Origin: Arthrobacter globiformis
GTDB lineage: Bacteria > Actinomycetota > Actinomycetes > Actinomycetales > Micrococcaceae
Direction of reading: 5' to 3'
Assembly: GCF_030817195.1 (NCBI RefSeq)
Contig: NZ_JAUSYZ010000001.1
Span: 4,092,001-4,156,000, forward strand
Length of the DNA: 64,000 bases
The position numbers and the translations under genes were made by a program. Below are positions 51,941 to 61,720 of this stretch, in pieces; the first letter of the stretch is position 1; each line of letters starts with the position of its first letter. The notes under the pieces were generated by a model, which did no database searches, had not been told where the DNA came from, and saw nothing but the letters and a program-made list of their open reading frames with translations.

Positions 51941-52780
51941 CTATCGCTTGTTCTTGCCAGTACGACGGCGACGAACAATAAGCTTGTCGCTCTCTTTGTT
52001 GGGACGGCGGGTACGGCCTTCAGCCTTACCATTCGGGTTGACCGGGTGACGTCCACCGGAGGTCTTACCTTCACCACCACCATGCGGGTGATCGACCGGG
52101 TTCATGGCGACACCACGGACGGTCGGGCGAACGCCCTTCCACCGCATACGGCCGGCCTTACCCCAGTTGATGTTCGACTGCTCAGCGTTGCCGACCTCGC
52201 CGATGGTTGCGCGGCAGCGCACATCAACGTTGCGGATTTCGCCGGAAGGCAGACGCAGCTGGGCGAAACGGCCTTCCTTGGCGACGAGCTGAACAGAAGC
52301 TCCAGCGGAACGTGCCATCTTGGCGCCGCCACCCGGGCGCAGTTCAACTGCGTGGATAACGGTACCTACGGGGATGTTGCGCAGGGGCAGGTTGTTGCCA
52401 GGCTTGATGTCAGCGTTGGCGCCGGCCTCCACGAAGTCACCCTGGGAGAGCTTGTTCGGGGCGATGATGTAACGCTTGGTGCCATCAACGTAGTGCAGGA
52501 GGGCGATGCGAGCCGTGCGGTTCGGATCGTACTCGATTTCGGCAACGCGGGCGTTGACGCCGTCCTTGTCGTGGCGACGGAAGTCGATCAGACGGTACTG
52601 ACGCTTGTGTCCACCACCCTTGTGACGGGTCGTGATCTTACCGGTGTTGTTACGGCCACCCTTTTTGGGCAGCGGACGTACCAACGACTTTTCCGGCGTC
52701 GACCGCGTGATTTCGGTGAAGTCCGCTACGCTCGAGCCGCGACGGCCCGGGGTAGTCGGCTTGTATTTACGGATTCCCAT
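51941..52780 (-). CDS. rplB: 50S ribosomal protein uL2
   Basis: 279 aa. GIRKYKPTTPGRRGSSVADF, GRNNTGKITTRHKGGGHKRQYR and PTVRGVAMNPVDHPHGGGEGK, the conserved loop near the peptidyl-transferase centre. Basic C-terminus. Confidence 0.98.
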   Translation of the reverse strand: MGIRKYKPTTPGRRGSSVADFTEITRSTPEKSLVRPLPKKGGRNNTGKITTRHKGGGHKRQYRLIDFRRHDKDGVNARVAEIEYDPNRTARIALLHYVDGTKRYIIAPNKLSQGDFVEAGANADIKPGNNLPLRNIPVGTVIHAVELRPGGGAKMARSAGASVQLVAKEGRFAQLRLPSGEIRNVDVRCRATIGEVGNAEQSNINWGKAGRMRWKGVRPTVRGVAMNPVDHPHGGGEGKTSGGRHPVNPNGKAEGRTRRPNKESDKLIVRRRRTGKNKR

Positions 52781-52809
52781 AATTCATTTCCTCGTTAAAG
52801 TGGTCTCCG

Positions 52810-53115
52810 CTACGCGAGCGGACCGCCGAAGATGTCGATAGTGCCTTCTTTGAGGGTCACAATTGCACGTTTGGTGTTCTTGCGGGTACCCCATCCGAAT
52901 TTGGTCCGCTTGCGCTTACCTGCACGGTTAATGGTGTTGATCGATTCGACCTTGACGGAGAAAATCTTCTCCACGGCCAGCTTGATCTCGGTCTTGTTCG
53001 AGCGGGGGTCCACCAGGAAGGTGTACTTGCCCTCGTCGATCAGGCCGTAGCTTTTTTCCGACACGACGGGTGCAAGCACAACATCGCGCGGGTCTTTGAT
53101 GGTGGCTGCGCTCAC
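52810..53115 (-). CDS. rplW: 50S ribosomal protein uL23
   Basis: 101 aa. PVVSEKSYGLIDEGKYTFLVD, KTEIKLAVEKIFSVKVESIN. Docking site for trigger factor and SRP at the tunnel exit. Overlaps rplD by 4 bp. Confidence 0.97.
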   Translation of the reverse strand: MSAATIKDPRDVVLAPVVSEKSYGLIDEGKYTFLVDPRSNKTEIKLAVEKIFSVKVESINTINRAGKRKRTKFGWGTRKNTKRAIVTLKEGTIDIFGGPLA

Positions 53116-53732
53116 TTGGCATCCTCCTCGTTCTTTGCAGCCTTGTCAGCAACGAATGCTTCATAGGCAGCCTTGGTGAAGACTACGTCGTCAGAAACGA
53201 GAACGTCGTAGGTGTTCAGCTGGTCTGCGTACAGAACGTGAACTTCCTCGAGGTTGCGCACGGACAGTGCAGCAACATCGTTGGCGCGCTCAATGACAAC
53301 GAGCAGGTTCTTGCGCTCGGAGACGCCGCGCAGCGTTGCCAGTGCTTCCTTGGAGGACGGCTTGTCGCCGGCAACCAGGTCAGCAACGACGTGGATGCGT
53401 CCGTTACGGGCGCGGTCAGACAGTGCGCCGCGGAGTGCAGCAGCAATCATCTTCTTGGGGGTGCGCTGGCTGTAGTCACGCGGGGTGGGACCGTGGACAA
53501 CGCCACCACCGGTCATGTGCGGAGCACGGATCGAACCCTGACGGGCGCGGCCGGTACCCTTCTGCTTGAACGGCTTGCGGCCTGCACCGGAAACTTCGGC
53601 GCGGGTCTTGGTCTTGTGGGTACCCTGGCGAGCAGCAGCGAGCTGGGCAACGACGACCTGGTGCAGCAGCGGCACGTTGGTCTGAACGTCGAAGATCTCT
53701 GCTGGCAGGTCAACCTTGACAGTGTTAGCCAT
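53112..53732 (-). CDS. rplD: 50S ribosomal protein uL4
   Basis: 206 aa. GTHKTKTRAEVSGAGRKPFKQKGTGRARQGS (read in parts) is the extended loop that reaches the exit tunnel; LSVRNLEEVHVLYADQLNTYDVLVSDD near the end. S10-operon order. Confidence 0.97.
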   Translation of the reverse strand: MANTVKVDLPAEIFDVQTNVPLLHQVVVAQLAAARQGTHKTKTRAEVSGAGRKPFKQKGTGRARQGSIRAPHMTGGGVVHGPTPRDYSQRTPKKMIAAALRGALSDRARNGRIHVVADLVAGDKPSSKEALATLRGVSERKNLLVVIERANDVAALSVRNLEEVHVLYADQLNTYDVLVSDDVVFTKAAYEAFVADKAAKNEEDAK

Positions 53733-53736
53733 TGAA

Positions 53737-54387
53737 CTAGGCTCCCTTCACGGCGGTGCGTACGAGTACGACCTGGCCGCGGGCACCGGGAACGGCGCCC
53801 TTGATCAGGAGCAGCGACTTCTCGACGTCAACCGCGTGGACCGTGAGGTTCAGCGTGGTGTGACGAACGGCGCCCATGCGGCCGGCCATTTTCATGCCCT
53901 TGAAGACGCGGCTCGGGGTGGATGCTCCACCGATAGAACCGGGCTTACGGTGGTTCTTGTGGGCACCGTGGGAAGCTCCAACGCCGTGGAAGCCGTGGCG
54001 CTTCATAACACCGGCGAAGCCCTTACCCTTGGTGGTGCCAACGACGTCGATCTTCTGGCCGGCTTCGAAGAGCTCAACAGAAAGCTCCTGGCCCAGCTCG
54101 TAAGAGTCAGCATCTGCGGTGCGCAGTTCTACGACGTGGCGGCGAGGCGTGACGCCTGCCTTTTCAAAGTGACCAGCCAGCGGCTTGGTGACCTTGCGGG
54201 GATCGATCTGGCCGTAGCCGATCTGAACGGCGACGTAGCCATCAGTCTCTGCGTTGCGCAGCTGGGTGATGACGTTCGAGTCAGCCTGGACAACAGTGAC
54301 GGGGATGAGCTTGTTGTTCTCGTCCCAGACCTGGGTCATGCCGAGCTTCGTGCCCAGCAGGCCCTTTACGTTACGGGTTGCGGTCAT
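53737..54387 (-). CDS. rplC: 50S ribosomal protein uL3
   Basis: 216 aa. GLLGTKLGMTQVWDENNKL, KGKGFAGVMKRHGFHG, SHGAHKNHRKPGSIGG (signature). GTVT-type core close to the peptidyl-transferase centre. 17 bp after rpsJ. Confidence 0.98.
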   Translation of the reverse strand: MTATRNVKGLLGTKLGMTQVWDENNKLIPVTVVQADSNVITQLRNAETDGYVAVQIGYGQIDPRKVTKPLAGHFEKAGVTPRRHVVELRTADADSYELGQELSVELFEAGQKIDVVGTTKGKGFAGVMKRHGFHGVGASHGAHKNHRKPGSIGGASTPSRVFKGMKMAGRMGAVRHTTLNLTVHAVDVEKSLLLIKGAVPGARGQVVLVRTAVKGA

Positions 54388-54404
54388 AGTCTCTCAGCAC
54401 CTCC

Positions 54405-54713
54405 CTACAGCTTGATTTCGATGTTCACGTCGGCCGGCAGGTCGAGACGCATGAGCGAGTCAACAGCCTTGGGCGTGGGGTCGATGATGTCGATCAGACG
54501 CTTGTGCGTGCGCATTTCAAAGTGCTCGCGGCTGTCCTTGTACTTGTGCGGAGAGCGGATAACGCAGTACACGTTCTTCTCCGTGGGCAACGGCACGGGG
54601 CCGACTACCGTTGCGCCTGCGCGCGTGACCGTCTCAACGATCTTCCGTGCTGAAACGTCAATGACCTCGTGGTCGTATGACTTCAGCCGGATGCGGATTT
54701 TTTGTCCCGCCAT
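54405..54713 (-). CDS. rpsJ: 30S ribosomal protein uS10
   Basis: 102 aa from ATG 54713 ([16 protein letters not shown]). [32 protein letters not shown] and [12 protein letters not shown]. First gene of the S10 operon; the upstream in-frame extension is not part of the protein. Confidence 0.98.
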
Positions 54714-55108
54714 GTCGCCTGACTCTCTTTCAGTAAGTGCTGCTCTGTTTACTTGCGTGTTGTATGGCTGCCGAAGCATTTGAAGTCGTAACTACCATCC
54801 GCCGCACAAGCTGAATCCGGATGAATCCGGGTTCCTCAACCTGCCGGCGCACCCGACCCCCGCGGTCGGGCGTGTCGCGCTTTGCAAAGCGCGCGAGCCC
54901 GCAGTTCCTTGGGGAATTGGGTTATGTTTGGGCTTCAGCCTGGACCCTGACACCCGGCATTATCCGGATCGGGACGCGAAGAAGCGCTTGAACAACTCAA
55001 CTAGTATGCCGGAATTTGTCCGAGGATGCGAATCGGGGTCTCTGCAGTCCCGTTTCCGCCGCCTCAGGCGTCATTGCCGCCGGCAATCATCGGTTGGATG
55101 ATGGGTAA
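54714..55108. other. S10-operon leader and divergent beta-glucosidase upstream region
   Basis: About 395 bp without a gene. On the minus strand it must hold the S10-operon promoter and leader. The leader contains CCGAC/GTCGG (54854-54868) and the 18-bp perfect palindrome CGCGCTTTGCAAAGCGCG (54876-54893). On the plus strand the last part is the upstream region of the GH1 gene. No convincing -35/-10 pair could be fixed by eye. Confidence 0.5.
54876..54893. repeat. 18-bp palindrome in the S10-operon leader
   Basis: CGCGCTTTGCAAAGCGCG, perfect and without a loop, about 165-180 bp upstream of the rpsJ start. Either a regulator site or part of a leader RNA structure. Confidence 0.5.
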
Positions 55109-56557
55109 ATGGCTGTGCAGAACACCGACGCCGGCCTTGCCGCGTCAGTGCAAAACCTCGCCGGACGCCTGCGCCCGGATTTCACGCTCGGCGTTGCTGC
55201 CGCCGCCTTCCAGATCGAAGGCGCCCTGGCGGCGGACGGCCGCGGGCCGTCGGGCTGGGACGCCTTTGCGGCCACACCGGGCAACATCCTCAACGGTCAT
55301 TCGCCGGCCGTGGCCTGTGACCACTATAACCGCGTGCCGGAAGACGTTGCCCTCATGCGCGAACTCGGCGTCGACTCCTACCGCTTCTCGATCTCATGGC
55401 CCCGGATCCATCCGGAGGGCCACGGCGCAGCCAACCCGCGGGGCCTGGACTTCTACGACCGGCTGGTTGACCTGCTGCTGGCGGCCGGCATCTCCCCCAT
55501 GGCCACGCTCTACCACTGGGACACTCCCCTCCCCCTTGAGCGCGACGGCGGGTGGATGAACCGCACCACAGCCGAGCGCTTCGCAGAGTACGCGGCGGCT
55601 GCCGGCAAGCGGCTCGGCGACCGGGTGTCGCAGTGGGTCACGCTCAACGAGCCCGTATCCGTCACGCTGAACGGCTACGCACTCGGCGTCCATGCACCGG
55701 GCCGCGACCTGCTGTTCAAGGCGCTGCCGTCGGTCCATCACCAGCTACTCGGCCACGGGCTCGCGGTCCAGGCCCTGCGCGCGGCCGGCGTGGCCGGAAC
55801 CATCGGCGTCACCAACCTGCACTCCCCTGTGCGCCCTGCCACCCGGCGGCTGGCGGACCGGCTGCTGGCCAAGGTCTGCGACCTTGTCCTCAACCGTGTC
55901 TACGCCGATCCCATCCTCCTGGGGCGCTACCCCGCCCCGCCGCTTGCCGCCCGCCCCTGGTTCAGGTTTTTGTCCCGGACGTCCGACGACGACCTCCGCC
56001 TGATCAGCCAGCCGCTCGACTTCTACGGGGTGAACTACTACTATCCCGTTCGCGTCGCCGCAGGCGAGGGACCGACGGACACACCGGCAGGCAATGCGCA
56101 GGCCATGGCGCGGGTGCCGTTCCATCTCGCGGCCTTCCCCGAATACGCCACCACCGGATTCGGCTGGCCGGTGGCGCCGGAGCATCTGGGCATCCTGCTG
56201 CGGGAGCTCAAGGACAGGTACGGGACGGCCTTGCCGCCGGTCTACATCACCGAGAGCGGCGCAAGCTTTCCGGAGCCCGAGCATGTCACCGGCCCCATCG
56301 CGGACTCGGGGCGGATCGACTACCTGGCGCATCATCTGGACCAGGCGATGAACGCCACGGCTCCCGGCGGCATCGCGGACGACGTGGAACTCCTCGGCTA
56401 CTTCGTGTGGACGTTCATGGACAACTTCGAATGGGCGGCCGGGTATTCGCAGCGGTTCGGCCTGGTGCATGTGGACTTCGAAACCCTCAAACGGACGCCC
56501 AAGAAATCCTTCTATTGGCTGCAGGCACTCAGCCGGGCGCGGGCTCGCACGGCCTGA
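55109..56557 (+). CDS. GH1 beta-glucosidase
   Basis: 482 aa cytoplasmic glycoside hydrolase, family 1, no signal peptide. DFTLGVAAAAFQIEGA at the start, YRFSISWPRI, acid/base E181 in TLNEP, NYYYP and nucleophile E382 in YITESG; the family usually has TENG, so Ser replaces Asn. Ends with GYFVWTFMDNFEWAAGYSQRFGLVHVDF (in parts). It likely hydrolyses cellobiose or plant beta-glucosides. It stands alone between two translation operons, with no transporter or LacI regulator beside it. Confidence 0.92.
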   Translation: MAVQNTDAGLAASVQNLAGRLRPDFTLGVAAAAFQIEGALAADGRGPSGWDAFAATPGNILNGHSPAVACDHYNRVPEDVALMRELGVDSYRFSISWPRIHPEGHGAANPRGLDFYDRLVDLLLAAGISPMATLYHWDTPLPLERDGGWMNRTTAERFAEYAAAAGKRLGDRVSQWVTLNEPVSVTLNGYALGVHAPGRDLLFKALPSVHHQLLGHGLAVQALRAAGVAGTIGVTNLHSPVRPATRRLADRLLAKVCDLVLNRVYADPILLGRYPAPPLAARPWFRFLSRTSDDDLRLISQPLDFYGVNYYYPVRVAAGEGPTDTPAGNAQAMARVPFHLAAFPEYATTGFGWPVAPEHLGILLRELKDRYGTALPPVYITESGASFPEPEHVTGPIADSGRIDYLAHHLDQAMNATAPGGIADDVELLGYFVWTFMDNFEWAAGYSQRFGLVHVDFETLKRTPKKSFYWLQALSRARARTA

Positions 56558-56601
56558 GGCCGGGCTGCTGCGCGGGCGCCGGAGCAACTGGTTCTTGGGA
56601 G

Positions 56602-56727
56602 CTACTGGTTCTTGTTCGCCCGGTTGATCCGCTTGGCGCGTTCAATCTCGTGGCGGAAGTGCTTCTTCGCCCAAACCACGCCCACCACCACGGCGGCAAC
56701 CACCAGCAGGAAAATTAGCCAACCCAT
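56602..56727 (-). CDS. Small single-pass membrane protein
   Basis: 41 aa: MGWLIFLLVVAAVVVGVVW is one transmembrane helix, then a basic cytoplasmic tail AKKHFRHEIERAKRINRANK. A good ribosome site (GGGAG four bases before ATG) and conserved-looking amphipathic composition support it. Function unknown. It lies between the tuf terminator and the beta-glucosidase, convergent with the latter. Translated by hand because it is very short. Confidence 0.6.
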   Translation of the reverse strand: MGWLIFLLVVAAVVVGVVWAKKHFRHEIERAKRINRANKNQ

Positions 56728-56808
56728 GATGCTCCCTCTTTGTCATCTGTCGCGAGCACCAACCATATCAGGGGCAGGGTACCCTCCACAGGCAGTTACT
56801 GCAGACAC

Positions 56809-56846
56809 AAAAACAGCCCCGCTGCCAAGAGCAGCGGGGCTGTTTT
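56809..56846 (-). terminator. Intrinsic terminator of tuf
   Basis: Arms ACAGCCCCGCTGC and GCAGCGGGGCTGT with loop CAAGA; the minus strand ends in TTTTTG. 40 bp after the tuf stop. The plus-strand side also has TTTT. Confidence 0.9.
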
Positions 56847-56885
56847 CGAAGATCAGGCCGATAAACGGTCCGCAATCAGCAAGAG

Positions 56886-58077
56886 TTACTTGATGATCTT
56901 GGTGACACGTCCCGAACCAACGGTGCGGCCGCCTTCACGGATAGCGAAGCCGAGGCCCTCTTCCATAGCGATCGGCTGGATGAGCGCAACGGTCATCTCA
57001 GTGTTGTCGCCGGGCATAACCATTTCCGTGCCTTCCGGCAGGTGTGATAACGCCGGTTACGTCCGTGGTACGGAAGTAGAACTGCGGGCGGTAGTTCGAG
57101 TAGAACGGGTTGTGACGTCCGCCTTCGTCCTTGGAGAGGATGTAGACGTTGGCCTCGAAGTCGGTGTGCGGGGTGATGGAACCCGGCTTGACGACAACCT
57201 GGCCACGCTCGACGTCGTCGCGCTTCAGACCGCGGAGCAGGAGGCCACAGTTCTCGCCGGCCCATGCTTCGTCGAGCTGCTTGTGGAACATCTCGATACC
57301 GGTAACGGTGGTCTTCTGGACCGGGCGGATACCGACGATCTCGACCTCAGAGTTGATGGCGAGGGTACCGCGCTCGGCGCGACCCGTCACAACGGTGCCA
57401 CGACCGGTGATCGTGAAGACGTCTTCGATCGGCATCAGGAACGGCTTGTCACGGTCACGTACGGGGTCCGGAACGGACTCGTCGACAGCAGCCATCAGGT
57501 CCTCAACGGACTTGACCCACTCCGGGTCGCCTTCCAGAGCCTTCAGGCCGGAAACGCGGACAACCGGTGCTTCGTCGCCGTCGAAGCCCTGCGAGCTCAG
57601 GAGCTCACGAACTTCCATTTCAACGAGGTCGAGGAGTTCCTCGTCGTCAACCATGTCTGCCTTGTTCAGCGCGACCAGCAGGTAGGGAACACCAACCTGG
57701 CGGGCGAGCAGAACGTGCTCGCGGGTCTGAGCCATCGGACCGTCAGTAGCGGCAACCACGAGGATCGCGCCGTCCATCTGAGCAGCACCGGTGATCATGT
57801 TCTTGATGTAGTCAGCGTGACCCGGAGCGTCTACGTGTGCGTAGTGGCGCTTCTCGGTCTGGTACTCAACGTGGGAGATGTTGATGGTAATGCCGCGCTG
57901 ACGCTCTTCGGGAGCAGAGTCAATCGACGCGAAGTCACGCTTCTCGTTGAGAGTCGGGTACTTGTCGTACAGCACCTTGGAAATGGCGGCCGTCAACGTC
58001 GTCTTACCGTGGTCAACGTGACCGATGGTACCGATGTTAACGTGCGGCTTAGTCCGCTCGAACTTTGCCTTTGCCAC
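56886..58077 (-). CDS. tuf: Elongation factor Tu, interrupted by a +1 frameshift near the C-terminus
   Basis: GTPase that delivers aminoacyl-tRNA. The main frame runs MAKAKFERTKPHVNIGTIGHVDHGKTT (in parts) through FYFRTTDVTGVIT, then turns to nonsense and stops at 56998. One extra G at 57041-57042 (plus strand) is responsible. Without it the protein continues LPEGTEMVMPGDNTEMTV to GSGRVTKIIK and a stop at 56886, giving the standard 396 aa. GTG start with AGGAGG five bases upstream. Probably a sequencing error because no other tuf is visible and EF-Tu is essential. Confidence 0.95.
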
Positions 58078-58236
58078 AGGTTCCTCCTAGAACGTTTTTC
58101 AAATGGCTTACCTTCGACCGCGCTTATCGCGGCAGAAACTCCAGTAAGTCTACTTGGGGGCTTTGGATTGATGAAATTGCAGATTCAGGAACTAATACTA
58201 GTGCCTAGAGCCTGTTCGTGCTGATGGCCGGAACCG

Positions 58237-58258
58237 GGCCGGAACCAGTGTTCCGGCC
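58237..58258. repeat. Hairpin in the fusA-tuf intergenic region
   Basis: GGCCGGAAC-CAGT-GTTCCGGCC, with a further GGCCGGAAC copy just before it at 58226-58234. Lies 74 bp after the fusA stop, no T run. May attenuate or process the fusA-tuf transcript. Confidence 0.5.
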
Positions 58259-58331
58259 ATCCGCACTAAGTGTGTTCCGCAGGGGAAACGCACCTGGTTT
58301 TTCGCAGCTTGTCGCGTGGACAGTCCTGGGA

Positions 58332-60446
58332 CTATTCGCCGCGGGACTTCTGGATGATCTCGTCGGCAACTGCCTTCGGGACCTCGGCGTAGCTGTTGAA
58401 CGTCATGGAGTACACAGCGCGGCCCTGGGTCTTCGAACGCAGGTCACCGATGTAGCCGAACATGCCGGACAGCGGTACGTGTGCGCGGACAACCTTGACG
58501 CCCTGGGCATCCTCCATGGACTGCATCTGGCCACGGCGGGAGTTGAGGTCACCGATAACTTCACCCATGTATTCCTCAGGGGTGCGGACCTCAACATCCA
58601 TCAGCGGTTCGAGCAGAACAGGGTTCGCCTTGCGTGCGGCTTCCTTGAAAGCCATACGGCCGGCGATCTTGAACGCCATTTCCGAGGAGTCAACATCGTG
58701 GTAGGCGCCGTCAACCAGCGTTGCCTTGATGCCAACAACCGGGTAACCGGCCAGGACACCGTCATTCAGTGCGTCCTGGATACCGGCGTCGACCGACGGG
58801 ATGTACTCGCGCGGAACACGGCCACCAGTGACCTTGTTCTCGAACTCGTACAGCTCGCCTTCCGCAGTGTCCAGCGGCTCGATCGCGATCTGGATCTTTG
58901 CGAACTGGCCGGAACCACCGGTCTGCTTCTTGTGCGTGTAGTCGTGACGCTCAACGGCACGCTTGATGGTTTCGCGGTAAGCGACCTGCGGCTTGCCAAC
59001 GTTGGCCTCGACCTTGAACTCGCGACGCATGCGGTCCACCAGGATGTCCAGGTGGAGCTCGCCCATGCCGGCGATGATGGTCTGGCCGGTGTCTTCGTTG
59101 AGGGAGACCTGGAAGGTCGGGTCCTCAGCGGAGAGCTTCTGGATGGCCGTGGAGAGCTTCTCCTGGTCACCCTTGGTGTTGGGTTCGATGGCAACCGAGA
59201 TCACGGGCTCCGGGAAGCTCATGGACTCGAGGACGATCTGGTTGCTGGAGTCGCACAGGGTATCGCCCGTGGTGGTGTCCTTCAGACCGATCGCTGCGTA
59301 GATGTGGCCGGCGGTAGCGCCCTCAACAGGCATTTCCTTGTTGGCGTGCATCTGGAACAGCTTGCCGATGCGCTCCTTCTTGCCCTTGGTGGAGTTGACC
59401 ACCTGTGCGCCTGCTTCCACGTGACCGGAGTACACGCGGATGAAGGTGAGCTGGCCGAAGAACGGGTGCGCAGCAATCTTGAACGCCAGAGCGGAGAACG
59501 GCTCTTCGGCGGACGGCTTGCGGGTCAGTTCCTTCTCTTCGTCACGGGGATCGTGACCGATCATCGGCGGGACGTCGAGCGGGTTCGGCAGGTAGTCGAC
59601 GACTGCATCGAGCATCGGCTGAACGCCACGGTTCTTGAACGCGGAACCACAGAACACCGGGTAGAGCTCGGAGTTGATCGTCATCTTGCGGATGCCGGCC
59701 TTGAGTTCGTCGATGGTGAGTTCTTCACCTTCGAGGTACTTCTCCATGAGTTCTTCGGAGGCCTCTGCAACGGTCTCCACGAGGGTTGAACGGTATTCCT
59801 CGGCCTTGGCCTTGAGGTCTTCCGGGATCTCGCGGATTTCGTACTTGGCGCCCATGGTGACGTCACCCTTGGCATCGCCGGGCCACACCAGTGCGCGCAT
59901 GTAGAGCAGGTCCACGACGCCGATGAAGTCGTTCTCGGCGCCGATGGGCAGCTGCATGACCAGCGGCTTGGCACCGAGGCGGCTGACGATGGTGTCTACG
60001 GTGAAGTAGAAGTCAGCGCCGAGCTTGTCCATCTTGTTGACGAAGCAGATACGCGGAACGTTGTACTTGTCAGCCTGGCGCCAAACGGTCTCAGACTGCG
60101 GCTCGACGCCTTCCTTGCCATCGAAGACGGCGACGGCACCGTCGAGGACGCGCAGGGAGCGCTCAACCTCAACCGTGAAGTCCACGTGGCCCGGGGTGTC
60201 GATGATGTTGATCTGGTTGTTTTCCCAGAAGCAGGTCACGGCGGCAGACGTGATGGTGATGCCGCGTTCCTTTTCCTGTTCCATCCAGTCAGTGGTCGAA
60301 GCGCCGTCGTGCGTTTCGCCAATCTTGTGGTTCACACCTGTGTAGAACAGAATGCGCTCGGTGGTGGTGGTCTTGCCGGCATCGATGTGGGCCATGATGC
60401 CGATGTTGCGGACCTTACTAAGGTCTGTAAGCACGTCCTGTGCCAC
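58332..60446 (-). CDS. fusA: Elongation factor G
   Basis: 704 aa translocation GTPase. AHIDAGKTTTTERILFYTG (P-loop), DTPGHVDFTVEVERSLRVLDGAV, NKMDKLGAD, and the C-terminal domain IV/V with VPLSGMFGYIGDLRS. Downstream of rpsG after 69 bp, as in the standard str operon. Confidence 0.98.
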   Translation of the reverse strand: MAQDVLTDLSKVRNIGIMAHIDAGKTTTTERILFYTGVNHKIGETHDGASTTDWMEQEKERGITITSAAVTCFWENNQINIIDTPGHVDFTVEVERSLRVLDGAVAVFDGKEGVEPQSETVWRQADKYNVPRICFVNKMDKLGADFYFTVDTIVSRLGAKPLVMQLPIGAENDFIGVVDLLYMRALVWPGDAKGDVTMGAKYEIREIPEDLKAKAEEYRSTLVETVAEASEELMEKYLEGEELTIDELKAGIRKMTINSELYPVFCGSAFKNRGVQPMLDAVVDYLPNPLDVPPMIGHDPRDEEKELTRKPSAEEPFSALAFKIAAHPFFGQLTFIRVYSGHVEAGAQVVNSTKGKKERIGKLFQMHANKEMPVEGATAGHIYAAIGLKDTTTGDTLCDSSNQIVLESMSFPEPVISVAIEPNTKGDQEKLSTAIQKLSAEDPTFQVSLNEDTGQTIIAGMGELHLDILVDRMRREFKVEANVGKPQVAYRETIKRAVERHDYTHKKQTGGSGQFAKIQIAIEPLDTAEGELYEFENKVTGGRVPREYIPSVDAGIQDALNDGVLAGYPVVGIKATLVDGAYHDVDSSEMAFKIAGRMAFKEAARKANPVLLEPLMDVEVRTPEEYMGEVIGDLNSRRGQMQSMEDAQGVKVVRAHVPLSGMFGYIGDLRSKTQGRAVYSMTFNSYAEVPKAVADEIIQKSRGE

Positions 60447-60515
60447 GGTGTCTCCCTTTCGGATGGACTACGCGTTCGCCGCCGGCTCGTTTGAGCCGGC
60501 GGCGTACGGGAAGTT

Positions 60516-60986
60516 TTACCAGCGGTAGTGGGCGAAGGCCTTGTTGGACTCGGCCATCTTGTGGGTGTCTTCGCGACGCTTCACAGCGGCACCGAGACCG
60601 TTCGAGGCATCCAGGATTTCGTTCTGGAGACGCTCGGTCATCGTCTTTTCGCGGCGGGCCTTGGAGTAGCCGACCAGCCAACGCAGGGCGAGGGCGGTGG
60701 AGCGGCCCGGCTTGACCTCAACCGGAACCTGGTAGGTGGCGCCACCGACACGGCGGGAGCGGACCTCGAGGGAAGGCTTGACGTTGTCCATGGCCTTCTT
60801 GAGGGCTGCGACGGGGTCGCCGCCGGACTTCGCGCGTGCACCTTCGAGGGCACCGTAAACAATGCGCTCTGCGGTGGACTTCTTGCCGTCAACGAGCACC
60901 TTGTTGATCAGCTGGGTGACCAGCGGGGAGCCGTAGACGGGATCTGATACGAGCGGCCGCTTGGGGGCCGGACCCTTGCGAGGCAT
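60516..60986 (-). CDS. rpsG: 30S ribosomal protein uS7
   Basis: 156 aa from ATG 60986 (MPRKGPAPKRPLVSDP). LINKVLVDGKKSTAERIVYGAL and KPSLEVRSRRVGGATYQVPVEV, end KAFAHYRW. One base from the rpsL stop. Confidence 0.97.
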   Translation of the reverse strand: MPRKGPAPKRPLVSDPVYGSPLVTQLINKVLVDGKKSTAERIVYGALEGARAKSGGDPVAALKKAMDNVKPSLEVRSRRVGGATYQVPVEVKPGRSTALALRWLVGYSKARREKTMTERLQNEILDASNGLGAAVKRREDTHKMAESNKAFAHYRW

Positions 60987-60987
60987 A

Positions 60988-61362
60988 TTACTTCTTCTCC
61001 ATCTTTGCGCCGTAGCGGCTGCGTGCCTGCTTACGGTTCTTGACACCCTGGGTATCGAGGGCACCGCGGACGATCTTGTAGCGGACGCCGGGGAGGTCCT
61101 TCACACGACCACCACGGACAAGCACAATGGAGTGCTCCTGGAGGTTGTGGCCAACACCGGGGATGTAGGCGGTAACTTCGATGCCACCGTTGAGGCGCAC
61201 ACGTGCAACCTTACGCAGAGCCGAGTTCGGCTTCTTCGGGGTGGTGGTGTAGACGCGGGTGCAAACACCGCGGCGCATCGGGCTGCCCTTAAGCGCGGGA
61301 GCCTTGGTCTTTGAGACCTTCGGCGTGCGGCCCTTGCGGACCAGCTGGTTAATCGTAGGCAC
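60988..61362 (-). CDS. rpsL: 30S ribosomal protein uS12
   Basis: 124 aa from GTG 61362 (PTINQLVRKGR). TTTPKKPNSALRKVARVRL carries the conserved Lys residues (KPNS loop) linked to streptomycin response, and GGRVKDLPGVRYKIVRG follows. GGAG lies nine bases before the GTG. First gene of the str operon here. Confidence 0.97.
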   Translation of the reverse strand: MPTINQLVRKGRTPKVSKTKAPALKGSPMRRGVCTRVYTTTPKKPNSALRKVARVRLNGGIEVTAYIPGVGHNLQEHSIVLVRGGRVKDLPGVRYKIVRGALDTQGVKNRKQARSRYGAKMEKK

Positions 61363-61720
61363 TTTCGTGTTCTCCGTTTTATCCGGAGCGGCCTCTGACA
61401 GCCGCTCTCCTGTTTCTTTGCCTCGCCGCCCGAGCTTTGAAGAAGTCTCCAGAGCAGCTGAGGCGAAGCCTTGATGTCGGATTCGCATACGGAGGACGCT
61501 GCGGCTCGCGGCCGCAATTGTCCCTAGGCATGCGAAAATGTGGCATACGTTGCACAAGAACCCTGCAAACCGGAAACGTCGCTCTCGGTTCTGCCTTTCA
61601 GCTGATACAGCCTTCTAGCTAACACCGGGCGCACTCATCCACTGCCACAATAACAATTGGTCTCAAGTTTAGCACGGACTGCCCTGAGGCCTTAATCGGC
61701 CGCTCGTCCCTCATCGATTG

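Noticed and set aside
58218..59789. 523-codon plus-strand ORF opposite fusA
   Set aside because: Antisense shadow of EF-G; composition is typical of mirrored codon bias.
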